64,000 nt of DNA from Paracnuella aquatica (GCF_003332885.2 NZ_QOWJ01000003.1:248001-312000), one strand, 5' to 3'. Counted from the first letter of the stretch, positions 53,536 through 63,183 are shown. Program-made: numbers and translations. The notes: generated by a model not told the origin, from the letters alone.

Positions 53536-55176
53536 ATGAAGGAACAGGGTTTTACAAGTAAACAAATTGTATGGGGCATAGCGGCGCTGGTAGTGTTGTA
53601 CCTGCTGTCGGTGATCATCAACCTCGGCATGATGGAACTGGAAGGCGAGGAGCCACGCCGTGCAGTCGTGTCGCTGGAAATGATGTACTCCGGTAAATAC
53701 CTGAACCCAACGCTGTTTGGCTGGCCTTACCTCAATAAGCCGCCTATTTTCAACTGGATTCTGATCGGCAGCATGAAACTGCTACAGTCCACTTCCGAGG
53801 CTGCGCTGCGGCTGCCATCACTGCTTATTTACCTGTTGTGGGCAGCAGTGCACTACCGTTTTTCCCGCGCTTATTTTCCCAAACACCTGGCGTTGCTTTC
53901 GGCGTTCATGCAGCTTACTTGTGTAGATATCTATTTCTATGGATTGGCCAATGGTGCGGAGATCGATATTTTTTATTCGTTTGTGGTGTACCTGCAGGCG
54001 GTGGCCATTTTTCATTTTTACCAAAAAAGGCAATGGCTTAATCTGTACCTGGCCTCGTATGCGTTGTGCGCTTTTGGTTTGCTTACCAAAGGTTTTCCTT
54101 CCATTGTTTTCCAGGGCCTCACGCTGATTGCGTTGTGCATTTATGCCCGTTCGGTTAAGCCGCTGTTCCGGTGGCAGCACCTGGCTGGTGGCTTGCTGTT
54201 TTTCATAATAACCGGCTTGTATTTCGGGGGCTACAATGCTGGCGGAAATGCACAGCATCTGCTGGTAAATTTTCTCAACGAATCCCTGATGAAATCCGCG
54301 ATAGGTGAGCGGTCAAGCAAGGTGTGGGAAAAAGCACTGGGCTACCCTGTGCTGGTGCTCAAGCTACTGGCGCCTTGGTCGTTGTTGCTGATTGCGCTGG
54401 CGGTAAAAAGCGTTCGGCAGCAGGTTTGGCAAAATCCGCTGGTGCGTTTTTCTATTTTATTTATTGCCTGCAACCTCTGGATTTATTGGTTTACCGGCCA
54501 GCCTAAGGCCCGGTACATTTATATGTTTGTGCCGTTTGCCACCACCATTTTTGTGCAGTTGTATCACAGCTATTTTGCTGGTAGGCAGCAGCAATTGTTG
54601 CGTTATTTGGGATGGGGTGGATGGCTGTTTGTACTGGCCGCAGCTGCTTCAGTAATATTGCCATTTGTTATTGATTCCGGAGGGCGGATAGGTTTCATTT
54701 GTGCGCTGTTTTTAGGCATATTTTGCTGGCAGTATTTCCGAAATAGGAGCAGCTTTAAAATATGGCTGTTCATTGGCGGGATTATGTTACTGCGGTTGGT
54801 ATATGCGATTGTATTTATTCCCATCCAAGATAGGGGCACAGCGCATTATGAAGCGCCGATGGAAGAAGCTGTTGCAGCGTCGAAAGGCCAGCCGCTGCAT
54901 TACTGGGGTCCGGTTCAGCCGTTCCCGGTGGCTATTGGTACAAAGGTGTTTTCCTGGAGGGGCGATACCATTTCGGTACCGCCGCTTATTCATCCGCAGG
55001 TGCCTTATTATTACCACAAACATTCGGGCAAGTTGCTCCTGTACGATTCGGTGCGGGTTAGTGGCCGCAATTATATTTCGTTTGACCGCGACCTGCAGGG
55101 CGGGCCGGTGGATTCGATTTTTTCCTTCGGGGATAAAAGGGGCGGGGAGCGGATGGTTGTTTACCGGTTTCAATGA
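53536..55176 (+). CDS. ArnT-like family 39 membrane glycosyltransferase
   Basis: 546 residues from the ATG at 53536; the TTG at 53509 lies in the loop of the nusG terminator and is rejected. About eleven membrane helices. The first periplasmic loop has LEGEEPRRAVVSLEMMYSG followed by GWPYLNKPPIFNWILIGSM, the catalytic loop pattern of ArnT and related GT39 enzymes, which move a sugar from undecaprenyl phosphate onto lipid A or protein. The C-terminal 100 residues form a soluble periplasmic domain. It lies between nusG and rplK, where no gene is expected, and is bounded by a terminator upstream and a palindromic repeat downstream, so it looks like an insertion. Confidence 0.85.
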   Translation: MKEQGFTSKQIVWGIAALVVLYLLSVIINLGMMELEGEEPRRAVVSLEMMYSGKYLNPTLFGWPYLNKPPIFNWILIGSMKLLQSTSEAALRLPSLLIYLLWAAVHYRFSRAYFPKHLALLSAFMQLTCVDIYFYGLANGAEIDIFYSFVVYLQAVAIFHFYQKRQWLNLYLASYALCAFGLLTKGFPSIVFQGLTLIALCIYARSVKPLFRWQHLAGGLLFFIITGLYFGGYNAGGNAQHLLVNFLNESLMKSAIGERSSKVWEKALGYPVLVLKLLAPWSLLLIALAVKSVRQQVWQNPLVRFSILFIACNLWIYWFTGQPKARYIYMFVPFATTIFVQLYHSYFAGRQQQLLRYLGWGGWLFVLAAAASVILPFVIDSGGRIGFICALFLGIFCWQYFRNRSSFKIWLFIGGIMLLRLVYAIVFIPIQDRGTAHYEAPMEEAVAASKGQPLHYWGPVQPFPVAIGTKVFSWRGDTISVPPLIHPQVPYYYHKHSGKLLLYDSVRVSGRNYISFDRDLQGGPVDSIFSFGDKRGGERMVVYRFQ

Positions 55177-55193
55177 TAATGGCGGAGTTCCTT

Positions 55194-55322
55194 TTTGTCA
55201 TCCTGAGCGCAGCGAAGGATCTCAACTGGGTATCCGCTCCAACTTAGCGAAAAAGGCGTGACTCGTTTGCTAAGTTCCGGTCATTGCAAGCCCAGATCCT
55301 TCGCTGCGCTCAGGATGACAAA
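55194..55322. repeat. REP-like long inverted repeat (family 2)
   Basis: A perfect 29-bp arm at 55194-55222 (it contains GTCATCCTGAGCGCAGCGAA) is repeated inverted at 55294-55322, with a 71-bp spacer. The core GTCATCCTGAGCGnAG is familiar to me as a dispersed intergenic repeat of Bacteroidota. The unit could also act as a bidirectional transcript end for the upstream glycosyltransferase gene. Confidence 0.85.
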
Positions 55323-55426
55323 GGCAAGCGACTGCAAGGAATGAAAATCGCAGTGATTGAACGATGGAAAGCAGGAAGCAACTCCAGCGCACCTTTTTTC
55401 CTTAACAATCCCTTTTTACAACCTAC

Positions 55427-55456
55427 TTGGTAGTATTAGAAAAATATTTACCTTTG
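55427..55456 (+). promoter_or_regulatory. promoter of the rplK-rplA-rplJ-rplL unit
   Basis: TTGG (55427-55430) and TACCTTTG (55449-55456, TAnnTTTG), 18 bases apart, fit the Bacteroidota promoter. Its presence means the ribosomal protein unit has its own start, apart from nusG. The same -7 octamer occurs in the tRNA-cluster promoter at 50367. Confidence 0.78.
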
Positions 55457-55588
55457 CGCCTCCCCAAAGAAGTTCTTTAATAAACCCGCCACCAAACCAC
55501 AAATTTGGCTGCGGTTGCAAGAGAGGAATTTGGGAGACAGACCCGTCGCTGAGATAGGCTGTCGCTTGAACCAATAAATCAGAACAAA

Positions 55589-56032
55589 ATGGCAAAAGAA
55601 ATCTCCGGCTATGTAAAGCTGCAGGTGAAGGGTGGCCAGGCCAACCCCGCACCTCCGATTGGTCCTGCGCTGGGTTCCAAGGGTGTTAACATCATGGAAT
55701 TCTGCAAGCAGTTCAATGCCCGCACACAAGACAAAATGGGAAAAGTACTGCCTGTACTGCTCACCGTTTACACCGACAAGTCGTTCGACTTTGTTATCAA
55801 AACCCCTCCGGCTGCTATTCAGTTAAAGGATGCCGCCAAAATTCAATCAGGTTCAAAAGAGCCCAACCGTGCTAAAGTTGGTAAAGTATCCTGGGCACAG
55901 ATCGAAGAGATCGCCAAGGATAAAATGCCCGACCTGAACGCGTTTACGCTGGAAAGCGCCATGAGCATGGTAGCCGGCACAGCCCGCAGCATGGGACTTA
56001 CCGTAGAAGGTACTGCACCCTGGGAAAAATAA
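55589..56032 (+). CDS. rplK: 50S ribosomal protein uL11
   Basis: 147 residues. The N-terminal domain has [20 protein letters not shown] and [18 protein letters not shown]. The C-terminal RNA-binding domain has [13 protein letters not shown] and [13 protein letters not shown]. It forms the base of the L7/L12 stalk on 23S rRNA. It starts the rplK-rplA pair, 32 bp before rplA. Confidence 0.98.
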   Translation: MAKEISGYVKLQVKGGQANPAPPIGPALGSKGVNIMEFCKQFNARTQDKMGKVLPVLLTVYTDKSFDFVIKTPPAAIQLKDAAKIQSGSKEPNRAKVGKVSWAQIEEIAKDKMPDLNAFTLESAMSMVAGTARSMGLTVEGTAPWEK

Positions 56033-56064
56033 GTTTTTGAACCTCATTTAAAAAAGCTTGAATC

Positions 56065-56760
56065 ATGGCTTTCATTCCTAAGAAAAGAAAAGCAGCCAAC
56101 ACTAAGGTGGATGCTAACAAAATATACTCGCTGAAGGAAGCTTCTTCCCTGGTGAAAGAAGTGAATACTACCAAATTCGACGCTTCTGTGGACATCCACA
56201 TCCGCCTGGGTGTTGATCCTAAGAAAGCTGACCAGGCCATCCGCGGAACTGTTACCCTGCCACATGGCACCGGTAAAACCAAGCGTGTACTGGTACTGTG
56301 CGGCCCCGACCAGGAAGCTGCTGCAAAAGGTGCAGGCGCCGACTTCGTAGGTCTGGACGAATTTGTACAAAAGATTGAAGGCGGCTGGACCGATGTGGAC
56401 GTAATTGTTGCCACACCGGCCGTAATGCCTAAAATTGGTCGTCTGGGTAAAATCCTGGGTCCCCGCAACCTGATGCCAAACCCTAAGACCGGTACCGTTA
56501 CCAACGATGTTGCCGCTGCGGTAACCGAAGTAAAAGGTGGTAAAATTGCGTTCAAGGTAGATAAAGCTGGTATCATCCACGCTTCTATCGGCCGCGTATC
56601 GTTTACCCCTGAGAAATTGACCGAGAACAGCCAGGAGCTGATCAACGCAATCATCAAGGCAAAACCTTCTACTGCAAAGGGTACATACCTGAAGGGCCTG
56701 ACCATGGCCAGCACCATGAGTCCCGGCATTACTGTGGATACCAAAGCATTTATTCACTAA
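56065..56760 (+). CDS. rplA: 50S ribosomal protein uL1
   Basis: 231 residues. Family motifs are [56 protein letters not shown] and the final SPGITVDTK. uL1 forms the mobile L1 stalk and commonly represses its own operon by binding the leader of rplK mRNA. rplJ follows after 36 bp. Confidence 0.98.
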   Translation: MAFIPKKRKAANTKVDANKIYSLKEASSLVKEVNTTKFDASVDIHIRLGVDPKKADQAIRGTVTLPHGTGKTKRVLVLCGPDQEAAAKGAGADFVGLDEFVQKIEGGWTDVDVIVATPAVMPKIGRLGKILGPRNLMPNPKTGTVTNDVAAAVTEVKGGKIAFKVDKAGIIHASIGRVSFTPEKLTENSQELINAIIKAKPSTAKGTYLKGLTMASTMSPGITVDTKAFIH

Positions 56761-56796
56761 TCCTTCGACCAGTTCGGCAGGAACAAAATCTTTATC

Positions 56797-57336
56797 ATGA
56801 CTAAAGAGCAAAAGAACGAGATTATAGAAGTGTTGAAGGGTAAGTTTTCCCAGTACAACAACTTCTATGTTACCAATACAGAATCGCTCTCTGTAGAGCA
56901 GGTTTCCAAACTGCGCCGTGCTTGCTTCAGCAAGAACGTTGAGATGCGTGTGGCTAAAAACACCCTCATCAAAAAAGCGCTGGAATCGCTGGGCAACGAG
57001 CAATATGCAGGCATGTTCGATTCACTGAACAACGTAACAGCCCTCATGTTCTCCGAGAACCCTAAAGAGCCCGCTCTGATCCTTTCTACCTTCCGTCAGG
57101 AGTCGAAAGGCGAGAAGCCCGAGCTGAAGGCTGCCTTTATCAATGGCGATATTTACGCCGGCGACAACAACCTGGCTGCCCTCACTAAAATCAAGACCAA
57201 GAACGAGCTTATTGGCGAAGTTATCGGTCTGTTGCAATCGCCTGCTAAGCGTGTACTGGCTGCCTTGTTGCACCACCACGAGCAAAAAGCCGGCGGCGCA
57301 GAAGCTGCACCTGCAGAAGCACCAGCAGCTGAATAA
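56797..57336 (+). CDS. rplJ: 50S ribosomal protein uL10
   Basis: 179 residues. N-terminal rRNA-binding part (FYVTNTESLSVEQVSKLRR, VAKNTLIKKALE) and the C-terminal helix that holds L7/L12 dimers, followed by an alanine/glutamate-rich tail (AGGAEAAPAEAPAAE). A 182-bp spacer with a palindrome separates it from rplL, longer than usual. Confidence 0.97.
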   Translation: MTKEQKNEIIEVLKGKFSQYNNFYVTNTESLSVEQVSKLRRACFSKNVEMRVAKNTLIKKALESLGNEQYAGMFDSLNNVTALMFSENPKEPALILSTFRQESKGEKPELKAAFINGDIYAGDNNLAALTKIKTKNELIGEVIGLLQSPAKRVLAALLHHHEQKAGGAEAAPAEAPAAE

Positions 57337-57349
57337 GAAAGTACAGCTA

Positions 57350-57409
57350 CAAGCTATTAGCTGCTAGCTTCAAGTAATAATTCACTTGCTGCTTAAGGCT
57401 GATAGCTTG
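57350..57409. repeat. AGCTATTAG palindrome in the rplJ-rplL spacer
   Basis: CAAGCTATTAGC (57350-57361) and GCTGATAGCTTG (57398-57409) are inverted copies at 11 of 12 positions (the mismatch allows G-U), flanked by further partly matching words (GCTGCTAGCTTCAAG against CTTGCTGCTTAAG). It is the fifth spacer palindrome of the cluster. Confidence 0.65.
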
Positions 57410-57452
57410 CCGCTAAAAATAAACCCAGGCCTGAGGGTACAAACAAAAAGGC

Positions 57453-57511
57453 AAATTTTTTTAAACCTTCCGGCGGATCCCGCGTAAGGGGCGTGAAGTC
57501 GGAAAAAATTT
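57453..57511 (+). promoter_or_regulatory. structured leader candidate upstream of rplL
   Basis: AAATTTTTT (57453-57461) and AAAAAATTT (57503-57511) are complementary, enclosing a GC-rich segment with CCTTCCGGCGGATCCCGCG and AAGGGGCG that can pair within itself. The end is 8 bp before the rplL ATG. It could tune rplL output, which must exceed that of rplJ about four-fold; this is inference. Confidence 0.4.
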
Positions 57512-57518
57512 AAACAAC

Positions 57519-57890
57519 ATGGCAGACGTTAAAGCACTTGCTGAACAACTGGTAGGCCTGACTGTAAAAGAAGTACAGGAACTGGCTGATTTTATGAAAT
57601 CTGAATACGGCATCGAGCCTGCTGCTGCTACCGTAGTAGCTGGTCCTGCTGGTCCTGCTGCCGCTGCAGTAGAAGAAAAAACTTCTTTCGACGTAATCCT
57701 GAAATCTGCAGGTGGTTCTAAACTGAACGTAGTTAAGATCGTTAAAGATCTGACCGGTCTGGGCCTGAAAGAAGCAAAAGACCTGGTTGACGGCGCTCCC
57801 AAGCCCGTTAAAGAAGGTGTAGATAAAGCTACTGCCGAAGACATCGCTGCTAAGCTGAAAGAAGCTGGTGCTGATGTTGAAATCGCTTAA
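57519..57890 (+). CDS. rplL: 50S ribosomal protein bL12 (L7/L12)
   Basis: 123 residues. N-terminal dimerisation helices ([20 protein letters not shown]), an alanine-rich hinge (about 38-52) and the C-terminal factor-binding domain ([39 protein letters not shown]). It forms the stalk that recruits translation GTPases. A strong terminator follows 21 bp after the stop, so rpoB is not in this unit. Confidence 0.98.
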   Translation: MADVKALAEQLVGLTVKEVQELADFMKSEYGIEPAAATVVAGPAGPAAAAVEEKTSFDVILKSAGGSKLNVVKIVKDLTGLGLKEAKDLVDGAPKPVKEGVDKATAEDIAAKLKEAGADVEIA

Positions 57891-57911
57891 TTGATTCTAT
57901 CAATAGCATAC

Positions 57912-57943
57912 AAAAGGGCTTTCCGAAAGGAAGGCCTTTTTTG
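57912..57943 (+). terminator. intrinsic terminator after rplL
   Basis: AAAAGGGCTTTCC (57912-57924) pairs with GGAAGGCCTTTT (57929-57940) across a GAAA tetraloop with one bulge, then T. It separates rplL from rpoB, which are usually co-transcribed. Confidence 0.88.
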
Positions 57944-57997
57944 TTGGGTTTCGGTTAGGGTTTGGCGTTATGATCATTATCGAAATGGCGAGCTCAT

Positions 57998-58173
57998 GTC
58001 ATTGCGAGGCGCGGCTCGGTGCTGCAAATTGTTATACACGACGGCGCCGAAGCAATCTCCTTAAACAGTGTAACACCTTTGTGTTTCGATAAGCGATTCA
58101 CTTTCTAGCCGGAGCTTGCTTCGGCGCACCAAACACAAACATCCACCAAGTTCATCCTGCGCCTCGCAATGAC
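57998..58173. repeat. REP-like composite inverted repeat (family 3)
   Basis: GTCATTGCGAGGCGC (57998-58012) has an exact inverted copy at 58159-58173. Inside it GGCGCCGAAGCAA on the left answers TTGCTTCGGCGC on the right. The core GTCATTGCGAGG...GCCGAAGCAATCTC is familiar to me as a widespread intergenic repeat in bacterial genomes. With the rplL terminator it fills the 303 bp between rplL and the ComEA-like gene; nothing else is seen there. Confidence 0.8.
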
Positions 58174-58193
58174 GGAGTACAAAGGCACACCAA

Positions 58194-59120
58194 TCACAAA
58201 CCCAAATACGGCCGCAACTTTTCAAAAGTTGCTTCATCCAAAATCATGATCTTCTTTAAATCATCTACGGAAGTAAATGCCCCATGTTGTTCACGATAGG
58301 CAACAATAGCGTTTGCCAATTTCCAATTAATATAAGGGTGTCCGCTCAATACCTCCTTCGTTGCTGTGTTGAGATTGATAGCTTGCAGTGCGCCACTTTC
58401 CACAACCAGCCTGCTTCGTATTTTTTGAAAAGTAGAATCTGGTAACCCATAGGTTTCACCCAACTGCTCTACCGAAGTAAACCCACCCAACTTGCTGCGG
58501 AAGTTGACAATGCGTGCCGCCAGTTTCGATCCAATACCGGGCAGCGCAATAAAAGCAGCTGTGTCTGCTGTATTGATATCAATGGTTTTAGGTGCTGTTT
58601 TTACAAACGGAGTTGGCGCCGCGGCATATGCCGGTTCTTCCCACTTTTTTGCGGGTTGCGCAATTTGGATATGGCCTTTCACGCGGTCGTAAAATCCGGG
58701 CGGCAAACTCCAGATTTTCGCCAGGTCCTGCGGTTTGTAAAAGCGGCCGCCTTTGCTCCGGTAATTGTTGATGGTGCGGATGGTTTTTTCACGCAGGCCC
58801 AATCTCCGCCAGCCGGCATCATCCAGCGTGTTGGGGTCAAATGCAAATAGTTCGCCGGGGCGGAATTTGTTAGCATCGTCGGCCCGTTCAAATGCATAAG
58901 ACCGGTAATCTTCCGAAGGACCACCGTTTGCCGGCATCTTTTTTAAACTATCTGTTGCCAGTTGCGTGGCGGCGTCCAGTGGCTGTGGAATTTCCACTTT
59001 ATTGGGCGCTAAAAGGGGGAGCAGAAATGCCAGCGCTAAAAGCAGCAGCAGGCCCAGCACACCGGCGCGGTCTCTTTTAGAAAAATGGAGATAGCCGGCT
59101 ACAAATCGTTTCCAGCTCAT
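58194..59120 (-). CDS. ComEA-like helix-hairpin-helix DNA-binding protein
   Basis: 308 residues. A short cytoplasmic start with KRFVAGYLHFSKRDRAGV precedes one membrane helix (about 18-38). The periplasmic part holds three helix-hairpin-helix modules: about 93-150 (FDPNTLDDAGWRRLGL), about 183-235 (IDINTADTAAFIALPGIGSK) and about 255-305 (INLNTATKEVLSGHPYINWK). The middle one has the canonical LPGIGxxxA hairpin. Proteins of this type bind DNA without sequence preference and, in ComEA, take up DNA in transformation; the three-module Bacteroidota form is less studied. It sits on the opposite strand between rplL and rpoB, an unusual site. Confidence 0.87.
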   Translation of the reverse strand: MSWKRFVAGYLHFSKRDRAGVLGLLLLLALAFLLPLLAPNKVEIPQPLDAATQLATDSLKKMPANGGPSEDYRSYAFERADDANKFRPGELFAFDPNTLDDAGWRRLGLREKTIRTINNYRSKGGRFYKPQDLAKIWSLPPGFYDRVKGHIQIAQPAKKWEEPAYAAAPTPFVKTAPKTIDINTADTAAFIALPGIGSKLAARIVNFRSKLGGFTSVEQLGETYGLPDSTFQKIRSRLVVESGALQAINLNTATKEVLSGHPYINWKLANAIVAYREQHGAFTSVDDLKKIMILDEATFEKLRPYLGL

Positions 59121-59186
59121 AAGCAGTTGTTTTCAGAAATATAATATAAAAAAGCTTCCGGTGCGGTTTTTGAAATCACTTAGCGC

Positions 59187-59216
59187 TTGTTGATAGGGTT
59201 AATTTGCTTACTTTTG
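59187..59216 (+). promoter_or_regulatory. candidate rpoB promoter
   Basis: TTGTTG (59187-59192) and TACTTTTG (59209-59216, TAnnTTTG), 17 to 19 bases apart. The ATG lies 141 bp further on, so rpoB has a long leader. It supports transcription of rpoB apart from the rplL unit. Confidence 0.65.
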
Positions 59217-59357
59217 CCCTCCTTAGTTTTGGCCAAAAACAATTTTGACGCAGCAAATAATGTCTAAGTGACTGACTTTCACCAGCTTTTATTTGAAACA
59301 GAATAGAAGCAGGGAAAGTTTTTGCTCGTTTAAAACCTTAAACCGGTATTATTTAAT

Positions 59358-62300
59358 ATGCCTTCAACAACAATGAATCAGCGGGTCAATTTTGGTAAGA
59401 TCGGAAATATAGCCGACACGCCTGACCTGCTCGCCGTTCAGATTCAGTCGTTTAAAGAGTTTTTTCAATTAGAGACCACTCCCGACAAGCGCAACGTAGA
59501 AGGTTTGTTCCGGGTGTTCAAGGAAAACTTTCCTATTACGGACACACGCAACATCTTCGTGCTGGAGTTTCTCGACTACTTTATCGATCCGCCCCGCTAC
59601 ACCATCGAAGAGTGTATGGAGCGTGGCCTTACTTACGCCGTGCCGCTGAAAGCCAAATTGCGCCTGAGCTGTAACGACGAGGAGCACATCGATTTCCAAA
59701 CCATTGTTCAGGACGTGTTCCTGGGCAATATCCCTTATATGACCCCCCGCGGCACTTTTGTGATCAATGGTGCTGAGCGTGTGGTTGTATCGCAGTTGCA
59801 CCGTTCGCCGGGTGTGTTCTTTGGCCAGAGTGTTCACCCCAACGGTACTAAAATCTATTCTGCCCGTGTGATTCCTTTCAAGGGCGCATGGATGGAATTT
59901 GCCACCGACATCAACAACGTAATGTATGCGTACATCGACCGGAAGAAAAAGTTCCCGGTTACTACGCTGCTGCGTTCCATTGGTTTTGAAACCGACCGCG
60001 ATATCCTGCAACTCTTCGGTATGGCCGATGAAGTGAAAGGCGAACGCAAAGCACTTCAGGAGCATGTGGGCAAACGCCTTGCAGCCCGGGTTCTCCGCAG
60101 CTGGGTTGAAGATTTTGTGGATGAAGATACCGGCGAAGTGGTATCGATTGAGCGGAACGAAGTAGTTCTGGAACGTGACTCCGTACTCGACGAAGAAGCC
60201 ATCGATATGATTGCCGACATGGATGTAAAATCCGTGTTCCTGCAGCGCGAAGATGTAGGTGGTGATTACGCCATCATTTATAATACCCTGAACAAGGATA
60301 CTTCCAACTCCGAGCTGGAAGCCGTTCAGGTAATCTACCGCCAGTTGCGCGGTGCCGATGCGCCGGACAACGAAACGGCCCGTGGCATCATCGACAAACT
60401 GTTTTTCTCCGACAAGCGTTACGACCTCGGCGAAGTAGGCCGTTATAAGATCAACCGCAAGTTGAACCTGAACGCCAAGCTGGAGCAAAAAACGCTGACA
60501 AAAGAAGACATCATTGAAATCATCAAATACCTGGTGCGCCTCACCAATGGTAAAGCAGAGATCGACGATATCGATCACCTGTCTAACCGCCGTGTTCGTA
60601 CCGTAGGCGAGCAGTTGTATGCGCAGTTCGGTGTTGGTTTGGCCCGTATGGCCCGTACCATCCGCGAACGCATGAACGTTCGGGACAACGAGGTATTTAC
60701 CCCGGTTGACCTGATTAATGCCCGTACGCTGTCTTCGGTTATTAATTCATTCTTTGGTACTTCCCAACTTTCGCAGTTCCTCGACCAAACCAACCCGCTG
60801 TCTGAAATCACGCACAAGCGTCGGATTTCCGCCCTCGGGCCTGGTGGTTTGAGCCGCGAACGTGCCGGCTTTGAGGTGCGTGACGTACACTACAGTCACT
60901 ACGGCCGCCTGTGTACCATCGAAACACCGGAAGGACCAAACATCGGTCTAATCTCGACGCTTTGCGTACACGCCGCCATCAACGAAATGGGCTTTATTGA
61001 AACGCCTTACCGTAAAGTAACCAACGGTAAAGTGGACATGAAGCAACTGACGTTCCTGAGCGCCGAAGAAGAAGACAATGCAAAAATTGCTCAGGCAAAC
61101 ACGCCGCTGGATGAAAAGCACAATTTTGCTGAAGATAAAATTGTAAGCCGCGAAACCGGCGACTTCCCCATCCTCGACAAGAGCGAAGTGGAATACATGG
61201 ACGTTGCCCCCAACCAGATCGTTGGTTTGTCTGCATCGCTGATTCCGTTCCTGGAACACGATGATGCCAACCGTGCCCTGATGGGATCGAACATGCAACG
61301 CCAGGCGGTGCCGCTGCTGCGTCCTGATGTGCCCATTGTTGGTACTGGTCTGGAAGGTAAAGCTGCCCGTGATGCCCGCATTCAGATCCACGCTGAAGGT
61401 GAAGGTGTAGTCGAATTTGTGGATGCGAACGAAATTCATGTTCGTTACAACCGCAACGATGAGCAGCGTTTGGTTTCTTTTGAAGAAGACCTGAAAATTT
61501 ACAAACTCACCAAGTTCATCAAAACCAACCAGGAAACTTCCATCAACCTGAAGCCTGCCGTGAAAAAAGGCCAGAAGGTTGCCGAAGGTGATTTCCTTAC
61601 CGAAGGCTACGCTACCAAAGATGGTGAGCTGGCCCTGGGTAAAAACCTGAAAGTGGCCTTCATGCCATGGAAAGGGTACAACTTCGAGGATGCCATCGTA
61701 ATCTCGGAGCGGGTGGTTAAAGAAGACATGTTCACTTCGGTGCACATTTCGGAATACGAACTGGAAGTACGTGATACAAAACTGGGTGAAGAAGAACTGA
61801 CCCCGGATATCCCCAACGTGTCGGAAGACGCAACCAAAGACCTGGACGAGAACGGTATCATCCGCATCGGTGCCCAGATCAAGGAAGGCGATATCATGAT
61901 CGGTAAGATCACACCTAAAGGCGAATCTGATCCTACGCCGGAAGAAAAACTGCTCCGCGCCATCTTTGGCGACAAAGCAGGTGATGCTAAAGACGCTTCG
62001 CTGAAAGCACCCAACGGTGTGGAAGGTGTGGTGATCAACAAAAAGCTGTTCCAGCGTGCTAAAAAGGACAAGAACGCCAAGGTTCGTGAAAAAGCGGCCA
62101 TCGAAAAACTGGAGCGCATCCACGAAAAGAATGTAAGCGATCTGAAAGAAGTGTTGCTGGACAAACTGCTGACTTTGCTGAAAGAAAAGCCAAGCCAAAG
62201 CGTAAGCAACAACTTTGGAGAAGTGCTGATTGGAAAAGGCGCCCGGTTTACCCAAAAGAACCTGGCCCAGATCGATTACCAGAATGTAAACCCCCTGGGT

Positions 62301-63161
62301 TGGACCGGCGACGCGAAAGTGGACGACCAGATCAACATTCTGCTGCACAACTTCAACATCAAGTACAACGAGGAACTGGGTCGTTACAAGCGTGAGAAAT
62401 TCAACATCTCTATTGGTGACGAACTGCCTGCAGGTGTACTGAAGCTGGCCAAAGTTTACATCGCCGTGAAGCGCAAGCTGAAAGTGGGTGATAAAATGGC
62501 GGGCCGCCACGGTAACAAGGGTATCGTTGCCAAGATCGTACGTGCCGAAGACATGCCGTTCCTCGAGAATGGTGAGCCGGTAGATATTGTACTGAACCCG
62601 CTGGGTGTACCTTCCCGTATGAACCTGGGACAGATCTATGAAACAGTTCTGGGTTGGGCAGGTATGAACCTGGGTACCAAGTTTGCCACGCCAATTTTCG
62701 ATGGTGCCAGCACCGAAGATATTGCGTCGTTCTGCGAACAAGCCGGTATCCCAATGTTTGGTCACACCTACCTGTACGATGGCGAAACCGGTGAACGCTT
62801 CCACCAGAAAGCAACCGTGGGTGTTATCTACATCATCAAACTGCACCACATGGTTGATGATAAAATGCACGCCCGTTCCATCGGACCATACTCACTCATT
62901 ACGCAACAGCCCCTGGGTGGTAAAGCCCAGTTTGGTGGTCAGCGTTTTGGTGAAATGGAAGTGTGGGCACTAGAAGCATACGGTGCTGCCAACATCCTGC
63001 AGGAACTGCTTACCATCAAGTCGGACGATATCATCGGAAGGGCGAAAACCTATGAAGCCATCGTTAAGGGCGAAAACATTCCCCGCGCTGGCATTCCGGA
63101 GTCGTTCAACGTATTGGTGCACGAACTGCGTGGCCTGGGTCTGGACCTCAAGTTTGAATAA
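59358..63161 (+). CDS. rpoB: DNA-directed RNA polymerase subunit beta
   Basis: 1267 residues, normal for Bacteroidota. Landmarks in order: [20 protein letters not shown], the rifampicin pocket [20 protein letters not shown] with H486 in [64 protein letters not shown] and the C-terminal [19 protein letters not shown]. Residues equal to E. coli D516, H526 and S531 are wild type, so no common rifampicin-resistance change is present. The gene has its own promoter and is followed by a terminator 22 bp after the stop. rpoC, which normally comes directly next, is not in the remaining 840 bp. Confidence 0.98.
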   Translation: MPSTTMNQRVNFGKIGNIADTPDLLAVQIQSFKEFFQLETTPDKRNVEGLFRVFKENFPITDTRNIFVLEFLDYFIDPPRYTIEECMERGLTYAVPLKAKLRLSCNDEEHIDFQTIVQDVFLGNIPYMTPRGTFVINGAERVVVSQLHRSPGVFFGQSVHPNGTKIYSARVIPFKGAWMEFATDINNVMYAYIDRKKKFPVTTLLRSIGFETDRDILQLFGMADEVKGERKALQEHVGKRLAARVLRSWVEDFVDEDTGEVVSIERNEVVLERDSVLDEEAIDMIADMDVKSVFLQREDVGGDYAIIYNTLNKDTSNSELEAVQVIYRQLRGADAPDNETARGIIDKLFFSDKRYDLGEVGRYKINRKLNLNAKLEQKTLTKEDIIEIIKYLVRLTNGKAEIDDIDHLSNRRVRTVGEQLYAQFGVGLARMARTIRERMNVRDNEVFTPVDLINARTLSSVINSFFGTSQLSQFLDQTNPLSEITHKRRISALGPGGLSRERAGFEVRDVHYSHYGRLCTIETPEGPNIGLISTLCVHAAINEMGFIETPYRKVTNGKVDMKQLTFLSAEEEDNAKIAQANTPLDEKHNFAEDKIVSRETGDFPILDKSEVEYMDVAPNQIVGLSASLIPFLEHDDANRALMGSNMQRQAVPLLRPDVPIVGTGLEGKAARDARIQIHAEGEGVVEFVDANEIHVRYNRNDEQRLVSFEEDLKIYKLTKFIKTNQETSINLKPAVKKGQKVAEGDFLTEGYATKDGELALGKNLKVAFMPWKGYNFEDAIVISERVVKEDMFTSVHISEYELEVRDTKLGEEELTPDIPNVSEDATKDLDENGIIRIGAQIKEGDIMIGKITPKGESDPTPEEKLLRAIFGDKAGDAKDASLKAPNGVEGVVINKKLFQRAKKDKNAKVREKAAIEKLERIHEKNVSDLKEVLLDKLLTLLKEKPSQSVSNNFGEVLIGKGARFTQKNLAQIDYQNVNPLGWTGDAKVDDQINILLHNFNIKYNEELGRYKREKFNISIGDELPAGVLKLAKVYIAVKRKLKVGDKMAGRHGNKGIVAKIVRAEDMPFLENGEPVDIVLNPLGVPSRMNLGQIYETVLGWAGMNLGTKFATPIFDGASTEDIASFCEQAGIPMFGHTYLYDGETGERFHQKATVGVIYIIKLHHMVDDKMHARSIGPYSLITQQPLGGKAQFGGQRFGEMEVWALEAYGAANILQELLTIKSDDIIGRAKTYEAIVKGENIPRAGIPESFNVLVHELRGLGLDLKFE

Positions 63162-63183
63162 GCATTTTATAAAAAAACATAGC

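Larger units (their letters stand above)
55177..55588. other. 412-bp region without a gene upstream of rplK
   Basis: It holds an inverted REP-like repeat (55194-55322), the rplK promoter (55427-55456) and a leader of about 125 bases before the rplK ATG. The leader is rich in G and A (GAGAGGAATTTGGGAGACAG) and may contain the L1-binding site that often regulates rplK-rplA, but no structure can be claimed. No open frame with coding character is seen. Confidence 0.7.

Noticed and set aside
60948-62870. 640-residue open frame on the minus strand
   Set aside because: It lies wholly antisense to rpoB and its translation is Phe/Val/His-rich with no family motif; long antisense frames are common opposite strongly codon-biased genes.
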